Shown in pieces: positions 26,737-40,584 of a DNA stretch of 64,000 nucleotides. The translations under genes were made by a program, and so were the position numbers. The first letter of the stretch is position 1, and the number at the start of each line of letters is the position of its first letter. Under the pieces are notes generated by a model, which ran no database searches, was not told where the DNA came from, and worked only from the letters and a program-made list of their open reading frames with translations. The DNA is from Luteibacter sp. dw_328 (GTDB lineage: Bacteria > Pseudomonadota > Gammaproteobacteria > Xanthomonadales > Rhodanobacteraceae): NCBI RefSeq assembly GCF_018449605.1, contig NZ_JAAVUW010000002.1, positions 603,202 through 667,201 of the forward strand. Reading direction: 5' to 3'.

Positions 26737-29700
26737 ATGCGTCTGACCACGATCAAGCTGGCGGGATTCAAGTCGTTCGTCGACCCCACCACGCTGCACC
26801 TGCCCACCAATATGACCGGCGTCGTCGGCCCTAACGGCTGCGGCAAGTCGAACATCATCGACGCCATTCGCTGGGTCATGGGCGAGTCCGCCGCCAGCCG
26901 CCTGCGCGGCGATTCGCTCACCGACGTGATCTTCTCCGGTTCCAGCGCGCGCAAGCCGGTGGGCCAGGCGACGGTTGAGCTCATCTTCGACAATAGCGAT
27001 GGCACCATCCAGGGCGAGTACGCGAGCTTCGCGGAAATCTCGGTCAAGCGCATCGTCAGTCGCGACGGCCAGTCCTCGTATCACCTCAATGGCGCGCGCT
27101 GCCGCCGCCGCGACATCACCGACCTGTTCCTCGGCACGGGCCTGGGCCCGCGCAGCTATTCGATTATCGAACAGGGCATGATCAGCCAGATCATCGAGGC
27201 GGCGCCGGAAGAACTGCGCACCCATCTCGAGGAAGCGGCGGGCATCTCCAAGTACAAGGAACGCCGCAAGGAAACCGAGAGCCGGATCAAGGCCACGCGC
27301 GAAAACCTCGACCGCGTCCGCGACGTGCGCGACGAGGTGGAAAAGCAGCTCGACCACCTCAATCGCCAGGCCCGTGCAGCCGAGCGTTGGAAGGCCTTCA
27401 AGGAAGAGCACACCCACCGCGAAGCCGAACTGCGCGCGCTCGAATACCGCACGCTGCATCGCCAGCATGAGGGCGAGGGCTCGGGCCTGCGTGAGGCCGA
27501 GCTGGAGATCGACAAGCATCTCGCCGGCCAGCGCCAGATCGAAGCGCAGCTGGAAACCGTTCGCGAGCGCCATCAGGGCGCCAGCGAGCACCTGAACCAG
27601 GTGCAGGGCGAGGTGTACAAGGTCGGCGCCGAGATCGCGCGCGTCGAACAGCAGGTGCGCCACAACCGCGACCTCAGCGAACGCCTCACACGTTCGCGCG
27701 CCGACACCGAGCGCGAGTTCGAGGAATTGCAGGGCCACATCACGGCGGACCGCGAACAGGTGGAAACCCTGCGCATGGCCCTGGCCGAAGGCGAGCCGAA
27801 GCTCGAAGCCTTGCAGCAGATCCAGGACGAAACGGGCGAAGCACAGCGCGCCACCGAAACGAAGCTGGCCGACTGGCAGCAGCGCTGGGATTCACACACA
27901 CGCGGCGCCTCGGAGTCGAGTCGCGCCGCTGAAGTCGAGCGGACCAAGCTGGCCTACCTCGATCGCCAGACCGTCGACCTGTCGCGCCGGAAGGAAGCGC
28001 TCGAGACCGAGCAGCGCGCGACCGATGTCGATGCGCTTCATGCCGCCTCCGAACAACTCGATATCGAACACGACACCCAGCGCGAGCGGGTCGAAACACT
28101 CGGCGGCGTCCTCGACCAGCACAAGGTGTCCTACGAGCGCGTGCTCGACGAAGAACGCCAGGTGCAGTCCTCGCTCAATGAAGCGCGGCAGCAACTACAG
28201 ACGGCACGCGGCCGTCAGGCCTCGCTCGAAGCGCTGCAAAGCGCGGCTCTGGGCCAGGAAGAAACCGCTGCGAGCGGCTGGTTGTCGCGTCTCGGCCTCG
28301 ATCGTTCGCGCCGTCTCGGCGAGTCGCTCCAGGTCGATGCCGGTTACGAATCCGCGGTAGAGACCGTGCTCGGCGGCGTGCTCGATGGCGTTCTCGTCGA
28401 TGCCATCGCCGCACTGACCCCCGAATTCGAATCGCTCGGCAACGCCGATGTGGCGCTGTTCGCGAAAGAGCAGGCCGGTCCTGGCGCTGCCGGTACGCTG
28501 GCCGCTTATGTACGCGGACCGGTGGCAGCCATGGCGCTGCTGGGCAACGTTTTCATCGCCGATTCCGTCGAAGACGCCGCGGCCCGAGTTTCGTCGCTGT
28601 CCACCCACCAGTCCGTGATCACCCGCGATGGTGCGTGGATGGGTCCGGGTTGGGCCCGGGTGCTGCGCGCGCAGGGCAATCAGGTCGGCGTGCTGGCTCG
28701 CGAACGCGAGATCCGCCAGCTGGCTGAGCAGATCGAAACGCTGGAAGGCTCCAGCGAAGAATGGACCGAACAGCTCGAGACCTTGCGCACGCGCAAGTTC
28801 GAGACCGAACGCCAGCGCGACGACGCCCAGCGCGACCTGTATGCGGCCCATCGTCGGCTTTCCGAGCTGGCCGGCCAGTTGCAGAGTCATCGCGGCAAGA
28901 TGGAAACCGCGCGCGCCCGTGCCGAAAAGGTCGGTGGCGAAATCAGCGTCATTCTCGAGCAGGTCGACGAACTCGCCAGCCAGACGCGCGATGCGCGCTC
29001 CCGTCTTGACGAGGCCGTCGGCCTCATGGGCGACCGCGAAGACGAGCGCCGCGGCCTCGAGAACGAGCGTCGCGAACTGCTCGAAGCGCGTGAGGAAGCA
29101 CGCATCAATGCGCGCGAAGCGGCGGATCAGTCACACCAGCTTGCCCTCGGCATGGAGTCCAAGCGTGCGGCGCTGACCTCGCTCGAGCAGGCCCTGGCCC
29201 GTCTCGACACCCAGCTGCGCCAGGTCACCGCGCGCCGCGATGAGATCGACCAGCAGCTCGCTGCCGGGTCCGATCCCATAGCGGAACTCGAGGAGGAACG
29301 CCAGACCTACCTCGACCAGCGCCTGCTGGTCGACAAGCAACTCGTGGAAGCGCGCCGCGCCCTTGAGGATTGCGACGCCGAGTTCCGCCGCCTGGAGCAG
29401 GAGCGCCAGCGCACCGAGCACGTGCTCAACCAGGTGCGCGAGAACGTCTCCGAGAAGCGCCTCGCCGCGCAGGCCTTGCAGCTTCGCGCCGAACAGCTGG
29501 CCCAGGCGATCAAGGCCTCCGGCCTCGAACTCGAAGCGCTGCTCACCGAGTTGGCCGAAGACGCCGAACCCGACCACTGGCAGAAGCAGCTCGTCGACCT
29601 CGCACAGAAGATCGCCCGCCTGGAGCCGGTCAACCTGGCGGCGATCCAGGAACATGCCGAGCAGTCCCAGCGCAAGGAATACCTCGATGCGCAGCTGGCC

Positions 29701-30237
29701 GACCTGGTCAGCGCGATGGAAACGCTGGAAGGCGCGATCAAGAAGATCGACCGCGAAACCCGCCAGCGATTCAAGGAAACCTTCGACCGGGTGAATGCGG
29801 GCGTGCAGGAACTGTTCCCCCGCCTGTTCGGCGGCGGTCACGCCTATCTCGAGCTCACCGGCGACGACCTGCTCGATACGGGCGTGGCGATCATGGCGCG
29901 GCCCCCGGGCAAGCGTGTCAGCAACATCACGCTGCTCTCCGGCGGCGAGAAGGCGCTCACCGCGGTATCGCTGGTCTTCGCCATCTTCGGCCTCAATCCG
30001 GCACCGTTCTGCCTGCTGGACGAGGTGGACGCACCGCTGGACGAAGCCAACGTCGGCCGCTTCTCCGCCATGGTCCGTGAGATGAGCGAGAAGGTGCAGT
30101 TCATATTTGTCAGCCACAACAAGGCCACCATGGAAGCCGCGTATCAGCTGTGCGGCGTTACCATGCGCGAACCGGGTGTGTCCCGCCTGGTTCAGGTCGA
30201 CCTCGCCGAAGCCTCCAAGCTCGTCGGCGTGGCTTAA
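26737..30237 (+). CDS. smc: Chromosome segregation protein SMC
   Basis: ATPase of the SMC-ScpAB condensin, which loops and compacts the chromosome. 1166 residues. Walker A is at residues 31-39 (GPNGCGKSN). Long coiled coils run to a hinge at about 505-680 (SRLGLDRSRRLGESLQVDAGYESAVETVLGG begins it), a second coiled coil follows, and the C-terminal head has the signature LLSGGEKALTA (about 1065) and Walker B CLLDEVDAPLDEAN (about 1090). zipA follows by 22 bases, an arrangement usual in Xanthomonadales. Confidence 0.98.
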   Translation: MRLTTIKLAGFKSFVDPTTLHLPTNMTGVVGPNGCGKSNIIDAIRWVMGESAASRLRGDSLTDVIFSGSSARKPVGQATVELIFDNSDGTIQGEYASFAEISVKRIVSRDGQSSYHLNGARCRRRDITDLFLGTGLGPRSYSIIEQGMISQIIEAAPEELRTHLEEAAGISKYKERRKETESRIKATRENLDRVRDVRDEVEKQLDHLNRQARAAERWKAFKEEHTHREAELRALEYRTLHRQHEGEGSGLREAELEIDKHLAGQRQIEAQLETVRERHQGASEHLNQVQGEVYKVGAEIARVEQQVRHNRDLSERLTRSRADTEREFEELQGHITADREQVETLRMALAEGEPKLEALQQIQDETGEAQRATETKLADWQQRWDSHTRGASESSRAAEVERTKLAYLDRQTVDLSRRKEALETEQRATDVDALHAASEQLDIEHDTQRERVETLGGVLDQHKVSYERVLDEERQVQSSLNEARQQLQTARGRQASLEALQSAALGQEETAASGWLSRLGLDRSRRLGESLQVDAGYESAVETVLGGVLDGVLVDAIAALTPEFESLGNADVALFAKEQAGPGAAGTLAAYVRGPVAAMALLGNVFIADSVEDAAARVSSLSTHQSVITRDGAWMGPGWARVLRAQGNQVGVLAREREIRQLAEQIETLEGSSEEWTEQLETLRTRKFETERQRDDAQRDLYAAHRRLSELAGQLQSHRGKMETARARAEKVGGEISVILEQVDELASQTRDARSRLDEAVGLMGDREDERRGLENERRELLEAREEARINAREAADQSHQLALGMESKRAALTSLEQALARLDTQLRQVTARRDEIDQQLAAGSDPIAELEEERQTYLDQRLLVDKQLVEARRALEDCDAEFRRLEQERQRTEHVLNQVRENVSEKRLAAQALQLRAEQLAQAIKASGLELEALLTELAEDAEPDHWQKQLVDLAQKIARLEPVNLAAIQEHAEQSQRKEYLDAQLADLVSAMETLEGAIKKIDRETRQRFKETFDRVNAGVQELFPRLFGGGHAYLELTGDDLLDTGVAIMARPPGKRVSNITLLSGGEKALTAVSLVFAIFGLNPAPFCLLDEVDAPLDEANVGRFSAMVREMSEKVQFIFVSHNKATMEAAYQLCGVTMREPGVSRLVQVDLAEASKLVGVA

Positions 30238-30259
30238 GTACTAAACAAGGAATCGAAGC

Positions 30260-31327
30260 ATGAATCCCGCCATCGGCCTCGCCTGGAATCCCGCAGTAGG
30301 CATCCCGATGCTTTTCGTCGGCATCGTCGTTCTCGTGCTGATCTGGCTGTTCGGCCAGCCACGCAAGGAGCAGCAGGGCCGACGCAAGCCCGCACCGGAG
30401 ACGCAGGAGCGCTCGCGCGAGCGCCGCGAGCCGGTGTTCAACGATGATGGCGACGACATCGGCGGCGAATCGTTCAGCGCCCGGGACGACCGTGCGTACG
30501 ACGCGCACGACGGCAGGGAATTCAGCGCCCGCGATGAGGATGCCAACGATCCGCTGTTCCGTCCGTCGCCCCGCCAGGGCGAGCTGGACGTGGATCTGCG
30601 CGCCGAGCTGGAGCGCCTTGGCACCTCACTATCCGGTGACCGTGCGGCCATTCACCCGCCGCAGGCTTACGACGAGCCGCCTTCGCCGCCCGCTTCGCAG
30701 CATGTGCCGCAGCAGCGCGTCGAGCCGCGGCTCGACCTGCCGTTCGACCTCGACGAGCCCGTCGCCGCGGCACCGCCGCCGGCGCCTGTCCGGTCCCCGG
30801 CACCCGCGCCCGTTCCGGCGCCCGCACCGCCGCCGAAGGCCCCGCCGCGTTCCGACCTGGGTCGTCGTCCGTCGCACGCCCCGGTTGAGCGCATCGTCAG
30901 TCTTTACGTGGTCGCTCGCGAAGGCAGCAAATTCCATGGTTCCGACCTGGTCGTTGCCGCCGAAAAGGCCGGCCTCGAATTCGGCGACATGGGTATCTAT
31001 CACCGCCTGGTCGACGGCCATCCGGAGCAGGGCCCCATCTTCAGCGTGGCCAACCTGACCAAGCCCGGTAACTTCGACATGGGCCGCATCGCCACCCTGC
31101 AGACCTCGGGCCTGTCGTTCTTCATGGCCCTGCCGGGCCCGGCTCCCGCCCTGGATGCCTGGGACGCCATGCTGCCGACGGCGCAGCGTCTGGCCGAGTT
31201 GCTTGACGGCCTCGTGCTCGACGAGGAACGCAACGCACTCGGTCGCCAGCGCATTGCGCATATCCGCGACGAGCTTCGGGGCTGGGACCGTGGCCACGAA
31301 GGCGAAGAGATCAAGTTCGGCCAGTAA
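30260..31327 (+). CDS. zipA: Cell division protein ZipA
   Basis: Anchors FtsZ to the inner membrane at midcell. 355 residues. One N-terminal membrane helix (GIPMLFVGIVVLVLIWLFG) is followed by a long charged and then Pro/Ala-rich linker (PPAPVRSPAPAPVPAPAPPP), ending in the ZipA FtsZ-binding domain from about residue 210 (ERIVSLYVVAREGSKFHGSDLVVAAEKAGLEFGDMGIYHR). In relatives ligA often follows; here a repeat region and the glucan operon follow instead. Confidence 0.96.
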   Translation: MNPAIGLAWNPAVGIPMLFVGIVVLVLIWLFGQPRKEQQGRRKPAPETQERSRERREPVFNDDGDDIGGESFSARDDRAYDAHDGREFSARDEDANDPLFRPSPRQGELDVDLRAELERLGTSLSGDRAAIHPPQAYDEPPSPPASQHVPQQRVEPRLDLPFDLDEPVAAAPPPAPVRSPAPAPVPAPAPPPKAPPRSDLGRRPSHAPVERIVSLYVVAREGSKFHGSDLVVAAEKAGLEFGDMGIYHRLVDGHPEQGPIFSVANLTKPGNFDMGRIATLQTSGLSFFMALPGPAPALDAWDAMLPTAQRLAELLDGLVLDEERNALGRQRIAHIRDELRGWDRGHEGEEIKFGQ

Positions 31328-31378
31328 GTTACCGCCGAAGAGGCTCGGATGGCTCGCTGCGCGAACTCATGCTTCCTA

Positions 31379-31535
31379 CTGTAGGAGCCGATTCATCGGC
31401 GAACCCTCAGCGGTGATATTGCGAACGAGGCATTGCGTCGCATCGTGCGGGCGTTCAACCGCCCGCGCGATCACCACGACGCATCATTCGCAAACGCGAC
31501 AGCCTGAGGGTTCGCCGCTGAAGCGGCTCCTACAG
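31379..31535. repeat. BIME: long palindrome built from two REPs
   Basis: Part of the 469-base gap 31328-31796. Left arm 31379-31410 and right arm 31504-31535 are 32-base inverted copies, from CTGTAGGAGCC to CTCAG, differing at three positions inside the REP core. The left core is CCGATTCATCGG and the right CCGCTGAAGCGG, so each core remains self-paired. The interior repeats the pattern (TTGCGAA..TTCGCAA, GCGGGCG..CGCCCGC), so the whole 157 bases can fold on itself. From 31536 to 31796 I see no gene or clear signal other than the possible early starts of glgE. Confidence 0.8.
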
Positions 31536-31796
31536 AAAGCAGCCTGGTCGTTCATCAAACCTCGACTGACGAAGCGGCGTGGCGCCTGTGCCGCACGCAA
31601 CCTCAAGGTCCAACCCGGCCGCGACTCCCGCGCACAGCACGAGCGTCAGCGCACAACCCTCGCAAAAACCCACGTATTCACACTGCCGCAACACCCGTCT
31701 GCGTCACTGTGAATGCCTTCGCGTGCCCGGGTCCATTGGCACGATGCATACATCCGACCCGGCATGCTCGTACCAACTCCCGAGGAACACGAGTAC

Positions 31797-34700
31797 ATGT
31801 CGGCAAGCATGCGTGCGCCCCTTTGCATTTACTACCTGCATCCCCTGCTTGCAGGGCCGATGACCGCGTGGAGCCCCTGGATCGAGCACGCGGCCTCGCT
31901 GGGCTTCCGCCAACTGCTGATCGCACCGCCTTTCGAGGCTTCGGCCTGCGGTGATGTTTTCGTGACGCGGGATTTCGACAGGCTCAACCCCGCGCTCGCC
32001 GCCGATGGCGACGCGACGACACGACTCGGTCAGATCGCCAAGGCCTGCCGGGCGCAGCATATGGAGCTTTGGCTCGACCTGCCGCTGGACGAACTGGCGT
32101 CGGATTCGGCAGTGCGCGGCGAGCACCCCGACTGGTTCCGCGGGATCGCGGCCGAACACGGCACGCCTGATCCGCGGTGGACACCCAGCGAAAGTGACAG
32201 CGCCCGCTGGCGCCTCAACGATCCCACCGTGGCCGCCGCTGCCACCCAATGGTGGATCGAGCGACTTCGGCGCTGGGCCGCCGCAGGAGTGGCGGGCTTT
32301 CGTCTGATGCACCCCCAGCGACTCCCCGCGTCCCTGTGGAAGACGCTGATCGACGCTGTGCATCAGGAAGCGCCTGAGGCGGGTTTCCTGGCCTGGACCC
32401 CGGGCAGCACGCCGGATGACCTCGACGCGATGCGCGGCGCGGGCTTCGACGCCGTGGTCTCGTCGGCCGCCTGGTGGGACTTCAAGGCGGCCTGGTTCGC
32501 CGAGGAGGCTGTCAGGTTGCAGGCGATCGCCCCTTCGCTGGCCTGCACCGAGGAGCCGTTTGCCACTCGGCTGGGTGACGAACTGGGCGAAGAAAACCAG
32601 CTCGACCATGCGTATCGTCGCGCGATTGCCTTCGCAGCGACGGCGCCTGCTGGCTGGTTGATGCCGGTCGGCTTTGAATACGCCGCTCACGATGCACTCG
32701 ATCCGCGACGTGGCAATGCCATCACTCCCGCCGAGCTGGCAGCAGGTGCCGTGCTGGACGTGACGGCGACCGTGAAAGCAGCGAATGCAGCGATCGGCGA
32801 ACACCTCGGCGGCGTCCCCACCATCGTGACGCGCAAGGGTATCGCTGCGTTCCTCACTGTCGACGGCGCGGATCCCCGAACGGCTGACCGCGCCACCTTG
32901 ACCCTGGTCAATGCCTCGCTCGATCGCGAAGCACCGCTCACGGCCGACGACGCCTTGATCGGCGACGCTTCCCACTTCGGTCCCTGGACCACCCCCGACG
33001 GCCGCAAGGTCTTCGATGAAGGCCATGGCGTCGTCCTGCATCCCGGTGCCGTCCTGACGTTGACAGCCGGTGCCGGCGTGCCGGTGAAACGCAAGATCGG
33101 TGCCTCCGCCCATAAGGATTTCATGCAGTCCGCCACCAAAGCCCCACGTATCGTTATCGAAGCCGTTCAGCCCACCGTGGACGGTGGCCGCTTTCCCGCC
33201 AAACGCATCGTCGGCCAGGCCGTCGATGTGACGGCCGACATCTTCGCGGACGGCCACGATGTCCTTGCCGCGCGTCTGCGCTACCGCGCGCTGGACGAAA
33301 AGGCCTGGCGCGAGGTCATGCTGGAGCCGGTGAATAACGACATTCACACGGCGCGATTCACACCAACGCGCATGGGCCGCTATGAGTTCCAGATCGAAGC
33401 CTGGCGCGATCCCTTCGCCAGCTATCGCCACGAGCTCGAGGTGAAGCACGAAGCCCACGTGCCTGTTGCTCTCGAGTTGGAGGAGGGCAGGCTACTCGTC
33501 GAGGCGCGTGCGAAGGATGCTTCGGGCGCGAAGGCGAAGGGTCTGCGTTCCCTTGCCACGGCTGTCGCCAGGGCCGAGGGCGATGAGCGCCTGGCGCTGC
33601 TGCTCGCCGACAGCACGCTGGAGCTGATGACGGCGACCGATCCGCGTGTTCGTTCAACGGTCACCGAATCGTTCCAGCTCGAAGTCGATCGGCGTGAGGC
33701 GGGTTTCGCCAGCTGGTACGAATTGTTCCCGCGCTCGATGACCGATGACAAGACGAAGCACGGCACCTTCCGTAACACGATCGCCCGCCTGCCGGCGGTT
33801 CGTGACATGGGCTTCGACGTACTCTATTTCCCGCCGATCCATCCGATCGGCACGGCCTTCCGAAAGGGACCGAACAACACGTTGACACCGGGCCCCGATG
33901 ATCCGGGCAGCCCCTATGCCATCGGTTCGCCGGAGGGTGGCCACACGGCGATCCACCCGCAGCTGGGCACGCTCGACGACTTCCGCGCACTGCGTGACGC
34001 CGCTCACGAGCACGGCCTGGAACTGGCGCTCGATTTCGCCATCCAGTGTTCGCAGGACCACCCGTGGTTGAAGGAACATCCCGAATGGTTCGACTGGCGA
34101 CCGGACGGCAGCATCCGTTACGCGGAGAACCCACCGAAGAAGTACCAGGACATCGTCAATGTCGACTTCTACGCCGAAGGTGCCGTGCCGTCGCTTTGGC
34201 AGGCACTGTGCGATGTCGTGCTGTTCTGGGCCAATGAGGGCGTGCGCACGTTCCGCGTGGACAACCCTCACACCAAACCCTTCCCGTTCTGGGAGTGGAT
34301 GATCGCCCGCGTCCGCGCGAAGTATCCCGATGCGCTGTTCCTCTCCGAGGCGTTTACCCGCCCCAAGCCGATGTATCGCCTCGCAAAGGTCGGTTTCAGT
34401 CAGTCGTACACCTATTTCACCTGGCGCAACTCCAAGCAGGAGTTCGTCGACTACCTGACCGAGCTGACGACTACGCCGCCGAAGGATTTCTTCCGGCCGA
34501 ACTTCTTCGTCAATACGCCGGACATCGATCCTTATTTCCTGCAGACCTCGGGCCGTCCCGGTTTCCTTATCCGTGCGGCGCTGGCGACCACGCTGTCCGG
34601 TCTGTGGGGCATGTACTCCGGTTTCGAGATCTGCGAAGCCGCGCCCATGCCTGGCAAGGAGGAGTACCTGGACTCGGAAAAGTACGAGATCCGCGTCCGC

Positions 34701-35069
34701 GACTTCAACGCCCCGGGCAATATCGTCGCTGAGATCACCCAGCTCAACGCCATCCGCCGCGCACATCCAGCGCTGCAGAGTCATCTCGGTGTGCGCTTCC
34801 TGCCTGCGAACAACGCTCAGGTGTTGTTCTTCGAGAAGCGCTCCGGCGACGACGTGGTCCTGGTAGCCATCAGCATGGATCCGCATAACGCCCAGGCTGC
34901 CGACCTTTCCCTGCCGCTGGCCGACTGGGGCTATGCCTCCGACGCCCAGCTCGATATCCACGACCTGCTTCACAACCAACCCATCGCCTGGCGCGGCGCC
35001 GATCAGCATGTGTGGCTCGGCCTCGGCCAGCCCTATGCGATCTGGCACGTGCGGCTTCCCGGAGTCTGA
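31797..35069 (+). CDS. glgE: Maltosyltransferase GlgE with N-terminal degenerate GH13 domain
   Basis: GlgE transfers maltose from maltose-1-phosphate to alpha-1,4-glucan. The classical protein is about 660-700 residues; this one is about 1090. Residues about 440-1090 are GlgE: the GH13_3 N-domain, then FRVDNPHTKP with the nucleophile Asp (about 821) and LSEAFTRP with the acid Glu (about 850). Residues about 1-415 form an extra amylase-like barrel (YYLHPLLAGPMTAW, AGVAGFRLMHPQRLP, WLMPVGFEYAAHD). There the catalytic Asp of the GxRxD motif is replaced (GFRLMHP), so this part should be inactive and may bind glucan. The frame is open to 31713; 31797 (GAGGAA upstream) or 31809 are likelier starts. 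First gene of the operon. Confidence 0.9.
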   Translation: MSASMRAPLCIYYLHPLLAGPMTAWSPWIEHAASLGFRQLLIAPPFEASACGDVFVTRDFDRLNPALAADGDATTRLGQIAKACRAQHMELWLDLPLDELASDSAVRGEHPDWFRGIAAEHGTPDPRWTPSESDSARWRLNDPTVAAAATQWWIERLRRWAAAGVAGFRLMHPQRLPASLWKTLIDAVHQEAPEAGFLAWTPGSTPDDLDAMRGAGFDAVVSSAAWWDFKAAWFAEEAVRLQAIAPSLACTEEPFATRLGDELGEENQLDHAYRRAIAFAATAPAGWLMPVGFEYAAHDALDPRRGNAITPAELAAGAVLDVTATVKAANAAIGEHLGGVPTIVTRKGIAAFLTVDGADPRTADRATLTLVNASLDREAPLTADDALIGDASHFGPWTTPDGRKVFDEGHGVVLHPGAVLTLTAGAGVPVKRKIGASAHKDFMQSATKAPRIVIEAVQPTVDGGRFPAKRIVGQAVDVTADIFADGHDVLAARLRYRALDEKAWREVMLEPVNNDIHTARFTPTRMGRYEFQIEAWRDPFASYRHELEVKHEAHVPVALELEEGRLLVEARAKDASGAKAKGLRSLATAVARAEGDERLALLLADSTLELMTATDPRVRSTVTESFQLEVDRREAGFASWYELFPRSMTDDKTKHGTFRNTIARLPAVRDMGFDVLYFPPIHPIGTAFRKGPNNTLTPGPDDPGSPYAIGSPEGGHTAIHPQLGTLDDFRALRDAAHEHGLELALDFAIQCSQDHPWLKEHPEWFDWRPDGSIRYAENPPKKYQDIVNVDFYAEGAVPSLWQALCDVVLFWANEGVRTFRVDNPHTKPFPFWEWMIARVRAKYPDALFLSEAFTRPKPMYRLAKVGFSQSYTYFTWRNSKQEFVDYLTELTTTPPKDFFRPNFFVNTPDIDPYFLQTSGRPGFLIRAALATTLSGLWGMYSGFEICEAAPMPGKEEYLDSEKYEIRVRDFNAPGNIVAEITQLNAIRRAHPALQSHLGVRFLPANNAQVLFFEKRSGDDVVLVAISMDPHNAQAADLSLPLADWGYASDAQLDIHDLLHNQPIAWRGADQHVWLGLGQPYAIWHVRLPGV

Positions 35070-35072
35070 TCC

Positions 35073-38386
<3,314 letters not shown>

Positions 38387-38390
<4 letters not shown>

Positions 38391-40573
38391 CCGACGCACG
38401 TAGCTACGGACTGACCGACGCCGCTGCGGTGGCCGCGCTGGTGCAGGGCCGCCACGGTGACCCCTTCGCCTTGCTTGGGCCGCACACGGTCGACGGACGG
38501 CGCGTTGTCCGCACCTTGCAACCCGGCGCGCTCGGCGTCGAGCTGATCGACGCGGCGGGTAAGCCGGTGGCGGAACTGCGGCGCGTTCATGACGGTGGTC
38601 TTTTCGCCGGGCACGCTCCCGACGACGCGAGGTACCGGCTGCGCGTTCGCTGGCCCGGGGCAAGCCATGACACACACGATCCTTACGGCTTCGGTACGTT
38701 GTTGGCCGACGACGATCTGGGACGGATGGCAGACGGGACACATGTCGAACTGTTCCGTGTTCTCGGTGCGCATCCCATCACGATCGACGGCGTGCACGGC
38801 GTGCGCTTTGCTGTCTGGGCGCCGAACGCGCAGCGGGTAAGCGTGGTCGGTGACTTCGACAGCTGGGACGGGCGTCGCCACCCGATGAGGAAGCGCGTTC
38901 CGTCGGGCGTGTGGGAACTGTTCGTGCCGGGCCTGCTCGCAGGCGCACGCTACAAGTACGAGATCTGGGGTGCCGACGGGTCGCTCACGCAACGTGCGGA
39001 TCCCGTCGCACTGGCCGCGGAGCTACCGCCCGCGACGGGCTCCATCGTGGCTGACCCGACCGCCTTCCATTGGACGGATGGTGAGTGGTTGCGCAAGCGC
39101 GGCGCGTTACACCACGCCGGTTCGCCACTGTCGATCTACGAATTGCACGCGGGCTCCTGGCTGCGGGGCAAGGACAACGAAGAACTGCACTGGGACGACA
39201 TCGGCGAACGGCTGATTCCGTATGTCGCCGGGATGGGCTTCACGCACATCGAACTCCTGCCGATTTCGGAGCATCCGTTCGGTGGCTCGTGGGGTTACCA
39301 GCCGCTGGGACAGTTTGCGCCCACGTCGCGTTTCGGCACGCCCGAAGCATTCGCCCGGTTCGTGGACCGCTGCCACGAAGCCGGGGTTGGCGTCATCGTC
39401 GATTGGGTGCCCGCGCATTTTCCCACCGATATCCACGGTCTGGCGCACTTCGACGGCACACCGCTCTACGAGCACGCGGATCCGCGGGAAGGTTTTCACC
39501 AGGACTGGAACACCCTGATCTTCAACCTCGGCCGTAACGAGGTGTCGGGTTTCCTTGTCGCGAGCGCGCTGGCCTGGCTCGAACGTTTCCATGTCGATGG
39601 GCTTCGTGTCGATGCCGTCGCGTCGATGCTCTATCGCGACTACAGCCGCAAGCATGGCGAGTGGGTGCCGAACAAGTACGGTGGCCGCGAGAACCTCGAA
39701 TCGATCGACTTCCTGCGCCGGGTGAACCAGCTGGTCGCCGAACGCCATCCGGATTGCATGACCATTGCCGAGGAATCCACCGCGTGGCCTGGCGTGACCC
39801 AACCGGTAGCGCAGGGCGGCCTCGGTTTCACCTTCAAGTGGAACATGGGCTGGATGCACGACTCGCTCGACTACATGACGCACGATCCGATCCACCGTCG
39901 CTGGCACCACGGCGAGATGACCTTCAGCATGGTCTATGCCTATTCGGAGAAGTTCGTGCTCCCGCTGTCGCACGACGAAGTCGTGCACGGCAAGCGATCC
40001 CTCCTCGGCCGCATGCCTGGCGACGAGTGGCAGAAGTTCGCCAATTTGCGTGCCTATTACGGATTCATGTGGGGGCACCCGGGTAAGAAACTACTGTTCA
40101 CGGGCGGCGAGATCGCCCAGCCGCGGGAGTGGAATCACGACGCCCAGATTGCCTGGGAGTTGCTCGATCATCCGCTGCACCTGGGTGTGCAGAAGCTGGT
40201 GCGTGATCTTAACCAGCTCTACGCCAGCACCCCGGCGCTGCATGCCTGGGATTCGGACCCGCGCGGCTTCCGCTGGGTCATCGGCGACGATGCGGAGCAG
40301 AGTGTCTTCGCCTGGTTGCGTATGGCCGACGGTGGGCGCACCGTTCTGGTGGTCAGCAACATGACGCCGACACCCCGGCATGGCTTCCGCGTCGGCGTGC
40401 CCGAAGGCGGCCGCTGGCGTGAGGCGCTGAACTCCGACGCGAGCGAGTACGGCGGGTCGGGCATCGGCAATGAAGGTGAACGCCATGCCCAGGTGGTGCC
40501 CGCCCACGGCTTTGGACAGTCGCTTGTACTGAGCTTGCCGCCGTTGTCCACGGTCATGTTCATCGCTGACTGA
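38387..40573 (+). CDS. glgB: 1,4-alpha-glucan branching enzyme
   Basis: Introduces alpha-1,6 branches into glucan. 728 residues, GTG start overlapping treS by four bases. Two N-terminal beta-sandwich domains (CBM48-type, [23 protein letters not shown]) precede the GH13_9 catalytic barrel with [18 protein letters not shown] (nucleophile Asp, about 406), [11 protein letters not shown] (Glu, about 460) and [10 protein letters not shown] (about 527). Its role in this operon is to branch the linear chains made by GlgE. Confidence 0.97.
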
Positions 40574-40584
40574 CGAGGAAATCG

